A stretch of DNA of 64,000 nucleotides, from positions 124,001 through 188,000 of the forward strand of contig CBDBON010000002.1 of assembly GCA_965208395.1 (NCBI GenBank). The letters are read 5' to 3'. Numbering within the stretch: the stretch's first letter is position 1; each line of letters begins with the position of its first letter. Source of the DNA: CBDBON01 sp965208395 (lineage in GTDB: Bacteria > Chloroflexota > Dehalococcoidia > Lucifugimonadales > CBDBON01). The translations under genes and the position numbers were made by a program. Below, in pieces: positions 24,257 to 32,976 of the stretch. Under the pieces are notes generated by a model that made no database searches, was not told the DNA's origin, and saw only the letters and a program-made list of their open reading frames with translations.

Positions 24257-26200
24257 ATGACGTCCCGAAAGACCGCCCCATACGGCTCTTGGCAGTCTCC
24301 CATAACCTCTGACCTGATCGTCGCCGAGTCGGTCGGCATCGGGGAGACCAGGCTCGACGGCGAGGACATCTACTGGACCGAGATGCGGCCGTCCGAGGGC
24401 GGCAGAAACGTCGTGGTACGCCGCGCGCCCGACGGGGAGACGACCGACGTCACGCCGCACCCCTTCAACGTCCGGACGCGGGTGCACGAGTACGGCGGCG
24501 GCGCCTTCCTGGTGCACGACGGCGTCGTCTACTTCTCCAACTTCGACGACCAGCGGCTCTACCGCCAGAGGCCGGGAGAGAAGCCGGAGCCCGTTACCCC
24601 CGAGACGGCCATGCGCTACGCCGACGGCGTCATGGACAGCCGACGGGCCCGCATCGTCTGCGTCCGGGAGGACCACACGGGAGAGGGCGAGGCGGTCAAC
24701 ACGATCGTCAGCCTCGGCCTGGACGGAATGGACGCGGGCGCGGTGCTCATGTCGGGCCGCGACTTCTATTCCTACCCCCGGCTGTCGCCGGACGGATCCC
24801 GGCTGGCGTGGCTCTCGTGGGACCATCCCAACATGCCGTGGGACGGCAGCGACCTGTGGGTTGCCGACGTCATGGCCGACGGCGCCCTCGGGGAGCCGCG
24901 GCAAGTCGCCGGAGGCGGCGGAGAGGCCCTCTTCCAGCCGGAGTGGTCTCCGCAGGGGACCCTCCACTTCGTCTCCGACCGGAGCGGCTGGTGGAACCTC
25001 TACCGGTGGCGCGGCGGCAGGGTCGAGCCCCTCTGCGAGATGGAGGCGGAGTTCGGGGTGCCCCAGTGGGGTCTGGCGTCGTCCACGTACGGCTTCGCCT
25101 CGGAGAGCCGCATCGTCTGCAGCTACAATAGCGGCGGCACGTCGCACGTCGCCAACCTAAACACCGACACGCTGGAGTTGGAGACTGTGCCCACGCCCTT
25201 TACCGAGATCACCCGGGCGGGGTTGCGCGTCGGGGCGGGCCGCGTCGTCTTCGGTGCCGGCTCACCGACGACGGCGTCGTCGCTCATGGCCCACGACGTG
25301 CGCACCGGCGCAACTGAGGTGCTCCGCAGCTCCAGCGCCGCGAGCGTCGGCGAAGGCTACCTCTCCGTCCCGGAGCCGGTCGAGTTCCCCACGGCGGGAG
25401 GCCTCACCGCCCACGCCTTCTTCTACCCACCGGCCAACGGAGACTACTCCCCGCCGGAGGGAGAAAAACCTCCGCTGGTCGTCCTCGTGCACGGCGGGCC
25501 GACCTCCGCCGCCTCGTCCACGCTCGACCTACGCACCCAGTTCTGGACGAGCCGAGGCTTCGGAGTGCTCGACGTCAACTACGGCGGCAGCACCGGATAC
25601 GGCACTGCCTATCGGCGGCGTCTCAACGGCACTTGGGGTCTGGTCGACGTCGAGGACTCCGTCAACGGCGCCCGGTTCCTGGCGGAGCGGGGCAGCGTGG
25701 ACGGAGGCCGCATGGCGATCAGGGGAGGGAGCGCAGGCGGCTTCACGACACTGAGCGCGCTGACCTTCCACGACGTCTTCCGCGCCGGGGCCAGCCTCTA
25801 CGGCGTCAGCGACCTGGAGGCACTCACGAAGGACACCCACAAGTTTGAGTCGCGGTATCTGGACACGCTGGTCGGGCCGTACCCGGAGCGCCGGGACCTC
25901 TATCTGGAGCGCTCCCCCATCCACCACGTCGACCGGCTCTCCACGCCGCTAATCCTGTTCCAGGGTCTGGAGGACAGGGTGGTTCCTCCCAACCAGTCGG
26001 AGATGATGCGCGACGCGCTGCGCGAAAAGGGGGTCCCCGTCGCCTACCTGCCATTCGAGGGCGAGCAGCACGGCTTCCGCCGCGCCGAGAACATCAAGAG
26101 AACGCTCGACGCCGAGCTCTACTTCTACTCGCGCGTCTTCGGATTCCACCTCGCCGACCCGGTGGATCCGGTCGACATCGAGAACCTGCCACCCGCCTAG
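24257..26200 (+). CDS. S9 family prolyl-oligopeptidase-like serine peptidase
   Basis: 647 residues. The N-terminal two-thirds (about 30-370) is a beta-propeller with repeated segments such as SPDGSRLAWLSWDHPNMPWD and FQPEWSPQGTLHFVSDRSGW. The C-terminal alpha/beta hydrolase (about 390-640) has the nucleophile S492 in RGGSAGG, acid D573 in LEDRVVP and H605 in EQHGF. The order fits acylaminoacyl-peptidase or dipeptidyl-peptidase-type S9C enzymes, which cleave short oligopeptides. There is no signal peptide, so it is cytoplasmic. It stands alone between the R-M pair and the convergent nitrile hydratase operon, only 14 bases from the alpha-subunit stop. Confidence 0.92.
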   Translation: MTSRKTAPYGSWQSPITSDLIVAESVGIGETRLDGEDIYWTEMRPSEGGRNVVVRRAPDGETTDVTPHPFNVRTRVHEYGGGAFLVHDGVVYFSNFDDQRLYRQRPGEKPEPVTPETAMRYADGVMDSRRARIVCVREDHTGEGEAVNTIVSLGLDGMDAGAVLMSGRDFYSYPRLSPDGSRLAWLSWDHPNMPWDGSDLWVADVMADGALGEPRQVAGGGGEALFQPEWSPQGTLHFVSDRSGWWNLYRWRGGRVEPLCEMEAEFGVPQWGLASSTYGFASESRIVCSYNSGGTSHVANLNTDTLELETVPTPFTEITRAGLRVGAGRVVFGAGSPTTASSLMAHDVRTGATEVLRSSSAASVGEGYLSVPEPVEFPTAGGLTAHAFFYPPANGDYSPPEGEKPPLVVLVHGGPTSAASSTLDLRTQFWTSRGFGVLDVNYGGSTGYGTAYRRRLNGTWGLVDVEDSVNGARFLAERGSVDGGRMAIRGGSAGGFTTLSALTFHDVFRAGASLYGVSDLEALTKDTHKFESRYLDTLVGPYPERRDLYLERSPIHHVDRLSTPLILFQGLEDRVVPPNQSEMMRDALREKGVPVAYLPFEGEQHGFRRAENIKRTLDAELYFYSRVFGFHLADPVDPVDIENLPPA

Positions 26201-26214
26201 ACCGCCCCTCCCCG

Positions 26215-26874
26215 TTATGACGGCTTGGCGGCGGGAGTCTTGGCGACGCCGGTCCCGATCATGCTGTCGCGGGTGACGAGCGTCACGAGCTCCTCCTCGC
26301 TCAACCGCTCGGTTCCCTCAGGGCGCACGGGGAGCACCATGTAACGAAGGTCGGCGGTGCTGTCGACGACCCGCACCTCCACGTCGTCGCCCACCTCCAG
26401 CCCGAACTCGCGCATCACCCCCCGCGGGTCCACGACGGCCCTCGACCGGTAGGCGAAGCTCTTGTACCAGTCGGGCGGCAGGCCCAGCAGTGTCGTCGGA
26501 TAGCAGGAGCAGAGGGTGCACACGACCAGGTGGTGCAGCCTGTCGGTGTTCTCGAGTACCGCCAGCTTCGCGCTGCCGACGAGCGGGTATCCCAGCTCGT
26601 CGAGGGCCTCCTCAGGCTCCGCCAGCAGGCGGCGCCGGTAGTCCGGGTCGACCCAGGCGCGGGCCACGACCCTCGCGCCGTCGACCGGCGACCTCGTCTC
26701 CACCACGTCGAGAAGGCGGCGGACGTCGTCCCGTCCGATCACTCCCTTCTCCACGAGGAGCTCCTCCATCGCGAGCAGGCGCTTGGCGCGGACGCTCAGG
26801 TCCACGTCATCCTCCATCCCCGGATGCTCGTGTAGCTCGCCGTCCCCGTGATCGTGAAGCCTGTCTCCGGCCAT
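26215..26874 (-). CDS. Nitrile hydratase / thiocyanate hydrolase-type alpha subunit (metal-binding)
   Basis: 219 residues. The metal site C119-T-L-C122-S-C124 is the CTLCSC form seen in cobalt-type nitrile hydratases and thiocyanate hydrolase (iron types usually have CSLCSC). Also visible: GLPPDWYKSFAYRSRAVVDP, VRVVDSTADLRYMVLPVRPE and ELVTLVTRDSMIG. Nitrile hydratases convert nitriles to amides; thiocyanate hydrolase gives carbonyl sulfide and ammonia. The N-terminus (HDHGDGELHEHPG) is His/Asp rich. It is the last gene of a minus-strand operon after the two beta pieces. No metallochaperone or activator gene is in the window. Confidence 0.9.
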   Translation of the reverse strand: MAGDRLHDHGDGELHEHPGMEDDVDLSVRAKRLLAMEELLVEKGVIGRDDVRRLLDVVETRSPVDGARVVARAWVDPDYRRRLLAEPEEALDELGYPLVGSAKLAVLENTDRLHHLVVCTLCSCYPTTLLGLPPDWYKSFAYRSRAVVDPRGVMREFGLEVGDDVEVRVVDSTADLRYMVLPVRPEGTERLSEEELVTLVTRDSMIGTGVAKTPAAKPS

Positions 26875-26901
26875 CTCTCTACTTTCCTTCCTGCCGGGCG
26901 G

Positions 26902-27186
26902 TCACACCGGCTCCAGCCACTGCTCGAAGATGTCGATGAGCAGGCTGTCGCCCTCCGGCCCTTCGTAGCGCTCTCCCCACAACTCCCTCTGGTCGAACTC
27001 GACCCGGTAGAGCGCCCGCTCCGGGAGCCCGCTCCCTCCGTACGCCCGCGACTCCGGGTTGGGGAAGACCCCGCACAGCGCCTGCACCCGCCCGATCCTG
27101 CCCTTCACGTAGCCGGGCGTCCTGTGGTGGGTGCCGACCAGGCCGGGTCGGACGCAGACACGGTCTCCGGGGCGGAGCCGCGCCAT
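26902..27186 (-). CDS. Nitrile hydratase beta subunit, C-terminal half as separate gene
   Basis: 94 residues: MARLRPGDRVCVRPGLVGTH, then KGRIGRVQALCGVFPNPESR and ALYRVEFDQRELWGE, matching the SH3-like C-terminal domain of nitrile hydratase beta. It has its own ATG 1 base after the stop of the N-terminal piece and in another frame. In thiocyanate hydrolase and ToyJKL-type nitrile hydratases the beta chain is likewise split into two subunits. A frameshift in a once single gene is the alternative. Confidence 0.86.
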   Translation of the reverse strand: MARLRPGDRVCVRPGLVGTHHRTPGYVKGRIGRVQALCGVFPNPESRAYGGSGLPERALYRVEFDQRELWGERYEGPEGDSLLIDIFEQWLEPV

Positions 27187-27187
27187 C

Positions 27188-27490
27188 TCAGCCCCACCTC
27201 TCGTGGAGCCCTGCCGCCCTCGCGTCGATCTCCTCCGTCGTCAACAGCCCCTTCTCGACCAGCAGCCGCTCCAGCGACGCCGACCACCGCTCGTAGTATG
27301 TGAGACTCTCGTACTCGCGCGGCGGGATCTCCTCGATGCCGCGCCGGAGCTCGTCCGTGTTTATCAGCCGCCTCTCTCTCAGCACCCCGACCAGGGCGTT
27401 CGTCTGGCGCTCCCAGTCCATCAGGATGTGCTCCGCCCGGTCGATAGGCTCGTCGTTGGGCCGTCCGCCCATGTCGTGTACCGCGCTCAT
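27188..27490 (-). CDS. Nitrile hydratase beta subunit, N-terminal half as separate gene
   Basis: 100 residues: MSAVHDMGGRPNDEPIDRAE, with the family HDMGG start, and YYERWSASLERLLVEKGLLT at the end, all of the helical N-terminal half of nitrile hydratase beta. It overlaps the upstream dehydrogenase stop (ATGA) and ends 1 base before the C-terminal piece. Upstream-to-downstream order is betaN, betaC, alpha. Confidence 0.85.
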   Translation of the reverse strand: MSAVHDMGGRPNDEPIDRAEHILMDWERQTNALVGVLRERRLINTDELRRGIEEIPPREYESLTYYERWSASLERLLVEKGLLTTEEIDARAAGLHERWG

Positions 27491-28464
27491 GGCTCCACTC
27501 CATTCACCACCGCCAGCGGGGCCTCTCCCCGCATGACCCTCTCGATATTACCGTAGGCGAACCGGGCGCGCCGCGCCCACGTGTCCCAGGTCGTCCCCGC
27601 AGTGTGAGGCGTCACCACCACGTTGTCCATCTTCAGGAGCGGGTTGCCCGGGTCGATCGGCTCCCGCTCGAAGACGTCGAGCCCGGCGCCCGCGATCCGC
27701 CCCTCCGACAACGCCTCGATGAGCGCCTCCTCGTCGACCACCGGCCCGCGGCTGGTGTTGATCAGCACCGCCGTCGGCCTCAACATCGCCAGACGCTCCC
27801 GGCTGACGATGTGGCGCGTCTCGGGGGTCAGGGGCGTGTGGCACGACAGGATGTCGGACGACCTGAATAGCTCGTCGAGACCCGTCCTCTCGACGCCGAG
27901 CCCCTCCTCGAGGTCTGGCGAAAGAGGGTAGGCGTCGTGGTAGCGAACGCTTGCGTCGAAGGCCTGGACGCGCCGGGCCACCTGCCTGCCGATGTTGCCC
28001 ATACCCAGGATGCCGACCGTCTTGCCCGCCAGCTCGAAGGTGTTGGTCCCGTCGATTGGTTCTTTCCAGGCGCCGGCACGGGTCGACCGCTCCGCCGCCA
28101 TGAGCTGCTTGTAGAGCGCGAGCATCAGCAGCACCGCGTGGTCTGCGACCGCCCACGAGTTGGCCCCGCCGTTGTTGGCGCAGGGTATCCCTATCTCCCG
28201 CAGCAGGTCGACGTTGATCCGGTCGTACCCGGCGCCGAGGAGCTGCACCAGCTTGGCCCTGCCGCCCGCACTCAGCACACGGTCGCTTGGGTAGGCGGCG
28301 AAGACCATGATGAAGTCGGCGTTCCCAACCGCAAGCTCCATCTCCTCCTCGGACGACGAGGACGGGACGACGACCGTCTCGAACCCGGCAGGCGTGTGGG
28401 AGACGATCTCCTCCAGTACGATAGGCGATACGTCATGAAGGAAGACGACCTTCGTCACGGTCAT
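27487..28464 (-). CDS. D-isomer-specific 2-hydroxyacid dehydrogenase
   Basis: 325 residues from the ATG at 28464, which overlaps the OsmC stop; an upstream ATG in frame falls inside the OsmC gene. The NAD(P)-binding loop is GKTVGILGMGNIGRQVARR. Catalytic elements are the Arg in LINTSRGPVVDEEALIEAL, a Glu in GLDVFEREPID, and the His in VVTPHTAGTT. These enzymes reduce 2-keto acids to D-2-hydroxyacids. It is transcribed with OsmC upstream and the nitrile hydratase genes downstream, which suggests handling of hydroxy- or keto-acid products, but that link is inference. Confidence 0.92.
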   Translation of the reverse strand: MTVTKVVFLHDVSPIVLEEIVSHTPAGFETVVVPSSSSEEEMELAVGNADFIMVFAAYPSDRVLSAGGRAKLVQLLGAGYDRINVDLLREIGIPCANNGGANSWAVADHAVLLMLALYKQLMAAERSTRAGAWKEPIDGTNTFELAGKTVGILGMGNIGRQVARRVQAFDASVRYHDAYPLSPDLEEGLGVERTGLDELFRSSDILSCHTPLTPETRHIVSRERLAMLRPTAVLINTSRGPVVDEEALIEALSEGRIAGAGLDVFEREPIDPGNPLLKMDNVVVTPHTAGTTWDTWARRARFAYGNIERVMRGEAPLAVVNGVEP

Positions 28465-28895
28465 GCCTCCACGATCCTGAAGCTGCTGCTGATCCTGGCC
28501 CTGCCGGAGAGGGTCGCTCCGACGGAGCAGTACTTCGTCTCCGAGAGCCGGATAGCCCGCTCGACGGCCTTGTCGCTCACGTTCTTGCCGGTCACCACGT
28601 ACTCCAGCCTGATCTCCACCCAGGTCCAGGGCGGGTCGGGCTCCTGGACGCCGGTGACGCGGACGTCGATCCCGGTGACCTGCTGGCGCTGCTTTCGCAG
28701 GATCTCGACGATGTCCACGCCGCTGCATCCGACGAGGCTGGTGAGCATCATGTCGCCCGGCATGAAGCCGCCCGGCTCATCCCCGTCGTCCTTCGGGACG
28801 TCCACCGTGAGCGTCATGCCCCGTGCGTCGCGGGAGACGAACTTGAAGCCTCCCTGCCATGAGACGTCCACCGTCGTAGTCGGCCTCTCAGCCAT
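28461..28895 (-). CDS. OsmC family protein (peroxiredoxin-like)
   Basis: 144 residues. OsmC/Ohr proteins reduce organic hydroperoxides with a cysteine pair. Both candidates are present: Cys in MLTSLVGCSGVDIV (mid-protein helix) and Cys in SETKYCSVGATL. The RGMTLTVDVPKDD strands and length fit the YhfA/OsmC-like branch. It heads the minus-strand operon with 4-base overlap to the dehydrogenase. No signal peptide is present. Confidence 0.9.
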   Translation of the reverse strand: MAERPTTTVDVSWQGGFKFVSRDARGMTLTVDVPKDDGDEPGGFMPGDMMLTSLVGCSGVDIVEILRKQRQQVTGIDVRVTGVQEPDPPWTWVEIRLEYVVTGKNVSDKAVERAIRLSETKYCSVGATLSGRARISSSFRIVEA

Positions 28896-29252
28896 GCCTG
28901 TCTCCTCCTGCTCAACGGTCTACACCTGTATAGACAGCTGAATGGGGTTAGTTTACACATCCATAGCAGCCGCGAAAAGCGGTATCCTGTGCTCCACACC
29001 AGCCTTCATTTGACCTGCCCCCGATAGTTGTACCACCCACTATGTTACACCGACGACTATTTGGAGGAGACCCTCCCCGGCGATGGACGCCGAGGGTGAG
29101 CTCGGTCAAGCGATCCAGGACGTCATCGTCCATCGCAATATCAGCACCGCCACCATGCAGTCATCGGCGACCAATGGAGACACGCCGGCCTAAAGTCGTA
29201 CAATGGTTGGCAGCAAACCTCTCGCGACAACTCACAACGGGAGAAGAGGTAG
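28896..29252. other. Intergenic region between divergent genes, no gene seen
   Basis: About 357 bases between the OsmC operon and the M16 protease gene. It must hold both divergent promoters. I see a ribosome site GGGAGAAGAGG just before 29253 and no convincing -35/-10 pair. Short open frames here lack any family features. Confidence 0.6.
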
Positions 29253-32200
29253 ATGAAGACTAGCCTGAAATCGAGATTCGCCCTCATCGGCGCCACGCTG
29301 ACCATAGTGGCGCTTATCGCGCTGGCGGCCTGTGACCAGGAGGAAGAGCCCATACCCACGCCGGAGCCGACTCCCACAGCAACGGCCACGCCGGAGCCAG
29401 CTCCCACAGCAACGGCCACGCCGGAGCCGACTCCCACCGCAATCGCCAGACGGGAGCCAACTCCCACCGCAACCGCCACACCGGAGCCAACTCCCACAGC
29501 AACGGCCACGCCGGAGCCGACTCCCACCGCAACGGCCACGCCGGAGCCGACTCCCACCGCAACCGCCACGCCGGAGCCGACTCCCACCGCAACCGCCACG
29601 CCGGAGCCGACTCCCACCCCAACTGCCACACCAGAACCAACTCCCACCCCAACTGCCACGCCGGAGCCCGACGCGCCCCTTGCATTCGACCCCAGGGTGG
29701 TTCGGGGCACCCTCTCCAACGGCCTGAGCTACTACATCAGGCACAACGAGGAGCCTGTCGGCCGGGCCCAGATCTCGCTCGCCGTAAAGGCCGGCTCCGT
29801 CCTCGAGACGGACGACCAGCGAGGCCTGGCCCACTTCCTGGAGCACATGGCATTCAACGGCACCGAGCGCTTCGCCAAGCATGAGATCATCGAGTACCTC
29901 GAGTCCATCGGCAGCACGTTCGGCCCTGACCTGAACGCCCGCACCGGCTTCGACGACACCCTGTACTTCTTTGAGATTCCGACCGACGATCCCGAGATAA
30001 CCGAGAGGGCGTTCCAGATTCTCAGCGACTGGGCCTTTTCCATAGCGCTCGAACCGGAAGAGGTCGAGCTTGAGCGCGGCGTCGTGTTGGAGGAGTGGCG
30101 CCTCTTCCAGGGATTCGACTCGCGCCTCCAGCAGAACCTGCTCAATCTCCTCTTCAGCGACTCGCTCTACGCCAGCCGCGCCCCCATCGGTCTCACCGAG
30201 GTCATCGAGAATGCCCCCGTCGAGGCCCTGCGGGCCTACTACGAGCGTTGGTACAGGCCCAACCTGATGGCTGTGGTCGCCGTGGGCGACTTCGACGTGG
30301 ATGAGATCGAATCCAAGATCAGGCAGTACTTCGCGCCGCCCCCCGAGGGCGAGGCCGCCCAGGAGCGCGCCGCCGTTGGACAATCCACCGACAGGCCGCA
30401 GATCGACGTTCCGGGCCACGAGGTCCCGCTCATCGAGGTCTTCACCGACCCCGAGTCTCCCGCCACCCAGTTCGTGCTCATCCGCAAGTACGCCCGCGAA
30501 CCGGTCGAAGACGAGGCGGATTTCAGGCGTGCTATCGTTGAGAGGCTCGCCTTCATGATGCTCAACGCGCGGCTGTTCGAGCGCGGCCAGGTCGCTGAAC
30601 CGCCGTACATCACCGCCAGCGCGACCCGCTACAACTACGTCTACACGCTTGACATCGCCACGTTCTCGGCCTGGGTCGAGACCGACGGCGTCGAGGCCGG
30701 CCTCGCGGCCGTGCTCGAGGAGATTCAGCGCGCCCACCAGCACGGCTTCACCGAGGGTGAGTTGGAGCGCGAGAAGAGCAACCTGCTCAGCTCGATCGAG
30801 AGCCAGTACAAGCAGCGGGACCAGACGCCCTCCACGGCTCTCGCCGGCGCGTACGCCGACCACTTCTTCATCGGAGACCCCGTCCCCGGCATCGAGGCCG
30901 AATGGGAGCTGTACCAGCAGCTCTTGCCGCAGATCACCCTGGACGAGTTCCCTGACGTGGCGCGGTCCTGGGCACAGACCGAGGACCTGGCCCTGCTGGT
31001 GGTGCGTCCCGAGGAGACCGACGTCGCCGGCGCCGACGATGAGCTCGGCACGGCCCTGCTGACCCAGCTGCAGACGGCCCACGCCCTGGCGGTGGAGCCC
31101 TACGCCGATGACGTCGGCGACGTCCCGCTGCTGGCCAATCTGCCGGAGCCGGGGACCATCACCGCCGAAGAGCGGATCGAGTCCATCGACGCCGTGAAGT
31201 GGACGCTGTCCAATGGTGTCACCGTCATCGCCAAGCAGACCGACTTCCGCGATGACGAGGTGCTGTTCCGGGCCTTCAGCCCCGGCGGCCATTCGCTCGT
31301 CACGGACGAAGACCACCAGTCCGCCACCTACGCCGCCCAGCTCATCGTTGGCAGCGGAGCGGGCCCCCACGACAGCGTGACCCTGGACAAACTGCTCGCA
31401 GGAAAGAGGGTCTCGGTATCCCCGTACATCGAAGAGTTGTTCGAGGGCTTCAGCGGCAACGCCTCTCCCGAGGACCTGGAGACCCTGTTCCAGCTCGTGA
31501 CGCTGTACGCAACCGAGCCGAGACTCGATCCCGACTACTTCACAAGATACGAGGCAAGGCTCCACAGCGTCGCCGAGTTCCGCGCCGCAGATCCGGACTG
31601 GGTGTTCTTCAACTACGCCAACTCCCTGCTGAGCCAGGGACACCACCGCGGGCGCCCCCTCTCCGTCGAGGTCCTGGAGGAGCTGGACATGGAGACGGCG
31701 GAGGCCGTCTACTCCGACCGCTTCGCCGACCTCGGCGACGCGACGTTCGTCTTCGTTGGCGCCTTCGACTGGGACACCCTGCGCTCGCTGACCGAGAAGT
31801 ACCTGTCCGCCCTGCCGTCCGCCGGACGCGCCGAGCAGTGGCAGGACCACGGAGTCGACCCGCCTCCGGGTCTGGAGGACCACGTGGTGCGCAGCGGTCT
31901 CGAGCCGCGCAGCCAGACGCTGCTGGTGTACGCTGGCGACCTGGAGTGGAGCCGCCGGGAGGCGCTCACCATCGACCTGGCTGGCGAGATTCTCGGCAGA
32001 CGGCTGCGCGAGAGCGTGCGCGAGGCTCTCGGCGGGACCTACAGCATCAACGTCAACACCGCCGGCACCCAGACCCTCCCGGACCCCGAGTACCAGATCT
32101 ACGTCCTCTTCGGCAGCGACCCCGACCGCGTCGAGGAGCTCAGGGACGAGGTGTTCGATCAGATAGACTGGCTGCAGATGGGCGGCGAGCAGAAGTACCT

Positions 32201-32432
32201 GGACACCGCCAAGGAGCTGTTCAGGACCAACCGGGAGGAGGATCTGCGCGAGAACAGCTTCTGGCTCAACCAGATACGCATCGCCGCGCGACGCGGAGAG
32301 TCATTCGACCAGATAGTCGTCTTCGACGAATTGCTGGAATCTCTAACGCTGGAGGAGGTGGCCGCTGCCGCGGAGCGCTACCTCACCGACGACCGCTACG
32401 TGCGCGTCGTCCTCCTCCCCGAAGAGGAGTAG
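29253..32432 (+). CDS. M16 family zinc metallopeptidase lipoprotein with Thr/Pro linker
   Basis: 1,059 residues. A lipoprotein signal ends at ALIALAAC (Cys about 27). A long linker of near-repeats (TPTATATPEP, about 35-140) follows, then two M16 halves. The first holds the inverted zinc motif HxxEH in GLAHFLEHMAFNG (about residue 194) with the third ligand region ELERGVVLEEWR. The second half (about 640-1055) lacks the motif, as usual for the inactive lobe. Pitrilysin-type enzymes degrade short peptides in a clamshell chamber. The protein is predicted to be tethered outside the membrane. AGAAGAGG supports the ATG. Length equals a standard PqqL-like M16 plus the linker. Confidence 0.93.
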   Translation: MKTSLKSRFALIGATLTIVALIALAACDQEEEPIPTPEPTPTATATPEPAPTATATPEPTPTAIARREPTPTATATPEPTPTATATPEPTPTATATPEPTPTATATPEPTPTATATPEPTPTPTATPEPTPTPTATPEPDAPLAFDPRVVRGTLSNGLSYYIRHNEEPVGRAQISLAVKAGSVLETDDQRGLAHFLEHMAFNGTERFAKHEIIEYLESIGSTFGPDLNARTGFDDTLYFFEIPTDDPEITERAFQILSDWAFSIALEPEEVELERGVVLEEWRLFQGFDSRLQQNLLNLLFSDSLYASRAPIGLTEVIENAPVEALRAYYERWYRPNLMAVVAVGDFDVDEIESKIRQYFAPPPEGEAAQERAAVGQSTDRPQIDVPGHEVPLIEVFTDPESPATQFVLIRKYAREPVEDEADFRRAIVERLAFMMLNARLFERGQVAEPPYITASATRYNYVYTLDIATFSAWVETDGVEAGLAAVLEEIQRAHQHGFTEGELEREKSNLLSSIESQYKQRDQTPSTALAGAYADHFFIGDPVPGIEAEWELYQQLLPQITLDEFPDVARSWAQTEDLALLVVRPEETDVAGADDELGTALLTQLQTAHALAVEPYADDVGDVPLLANLPEPGTITAEERIESIDAVKWTLSNGVTVIAKQTDFRDDEVLFRAFSPGGHSLVTDEDHQSATYAAQLIVGSGAGPHDSVTLDKLLAGKRVSVSPYIEELFEGFSGNASPEDLETLFQLVTLYATEPRLDPDYFTRYEARLHSVAEFRAADPDWVFFNYANSLLSQGHHRGRPLSVEVLEELDMETAEAVYSDRFADLGDATFVFVGAFDWDTLRSLTEKYLSALPSAGRAEQWQDHGVDPPPGLEDHVVRSGLEPRSQTLLVYAGDLEWSRREALTIDLAGEILGRRLRESVREALGGTYSINVNTAGTQTLPDPEYQIYVLFGSDPDRVEELRDEVFDQIDWLQMGGEQKYLDTAKELFRTNREEDLRENSFWLNQIRIAARRGESFDQIVVFDELLESLTLEEVAAAAERYLTDDRYVRVVLLPEEE

Positions 32433-32465
32433 GGGCCTATAGAGAAAATAGACGGCGGGCCCCTG

Positions 32466-32786
32466 CTACTCCGGCATCCCGTCGTCGATCCACCGGACGA
32501 TCTCCCCGATCTCCTCCTCGCTCAGAAAGGGCCCGCCCATCGGCATCCTCGGGATAGTGCCCAGACCACGCCTCAGCGCCTGGACCAGGTAGGTGTCGCC
32601 GCCCGCGACGCCGGGCTCGATGAACCGCCTGCCCATCGAGGTGTCGCCAGCCAGGTGCTCCGGGCTCTCCCAGTAGTAGTCGTGTATGCCGGGCAGGCCC
32701 TTCCTGCCCTCGCGCCTCTCCCACCGGGCCATGACGCCCCCGAGAATCTCTTTGACCCTGGGCCACCGTATCTGTTGCGCGCTCAC
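32466..32786 (-). CDS. Small cytochrome-c-like protein lacking a haem motif
   Basis: 106 residues from the GTG at 32786, chosen because TATAAT lies 6 nt upstream and longer frames run through a REP-B repeat. The C-terminus (GGPFLSEEEIGEIVRWIDDG) is the class I cytochrome c C-terminal helix pattern and PRMPMGGP resembles the haem methionine loop, but no CxxCH exists anywhere. The part before (GRRFIEPGVAGGDTYLVQAL) fits the same fold. Either a haem-free derivative or a similar repeat-unit protein. No export signal is evident. Confidence 0.6.
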   Translation of the reverse strand: MSAQQIRWPRVKEILGGVMARWERREGRKGLPGIHDYYWESPEHLAGDTSMGRRFIEPGVAGGDTYLVQALRRGLGTIPRMPMGGPFLSEEEIGEIVRWIDDGMPE

Positions 32787-32792
32787 GGCCGG

Positions 32793-32798
32793 ATTATA
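32793..32798 (-). promoter_or_regulatory. TATAAT -10 box on the minus strand
   Basis: On the minus strand TATAAT is followed by CCGGCC and then the GTG start at 32786, leaving 6 nt. This decides the start of the cytochrome-like gene and predicts a leaderless message. Confidence 0.5.
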
Positions 32799-32865
32799 GC
32801 ACTGTGGCGCCGCTCCCAAACGCCCGCACACAACGTGGCAGTTCAGAGTGGAGGGGGGACTCAGC

Positions 32866-32898
32866 CCGTTCGTGGTGAGCTTGTCGAACCAACCGGAC
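32866..32898 (+). repeat. REP-B copy
   Basis: CCGTTCGTGGTGAGCTTGTC followed by GAACCAACCGG, between divergent genes. Confidence 0.7.
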
Positions 32899-32942
32899 GT
32901 TGACTTAGCGCGCCCTTCGCTCTTGCCACTCCCTCTTCCCAT

Positions 32943-32972
32943 TTGACACCGCCGCTAAGCCGTGACTACACT
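32943..32972 (+). promoter_or_regulatory. Candidate promoter of the transhydrogenase gene
   Basis: TTGACA (32943-32948), 18-nt spacer, TACACT (32967-32972). If used, transcription starts near 32979. That argues against the GTG at 32962 and favours a start at 32977 or a downstream TTG at 33019. Confidence 0.5.
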
Positions 32973-32976
32973 CGTT

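Noticed and set aside
27186..27190. Frameshift that breaks one nitrile hydratase beta gene
   Set aside because: Both halves have their own start and are in a pattern known from three-subunit relatives; kept as the alternative.
29042..29263. Small plus-strand ORF between OsmC and the M16 gene
   Set aside because: No family features or ribosome site, and it runs into the start of the M16 gene in another frame.
29232..31883. An 883-codon open frame on the minus strand
   Set aside because: It is the antisense of the M16 protease gene; high GC content keeps the opposite strand open. No domain is readable on it.
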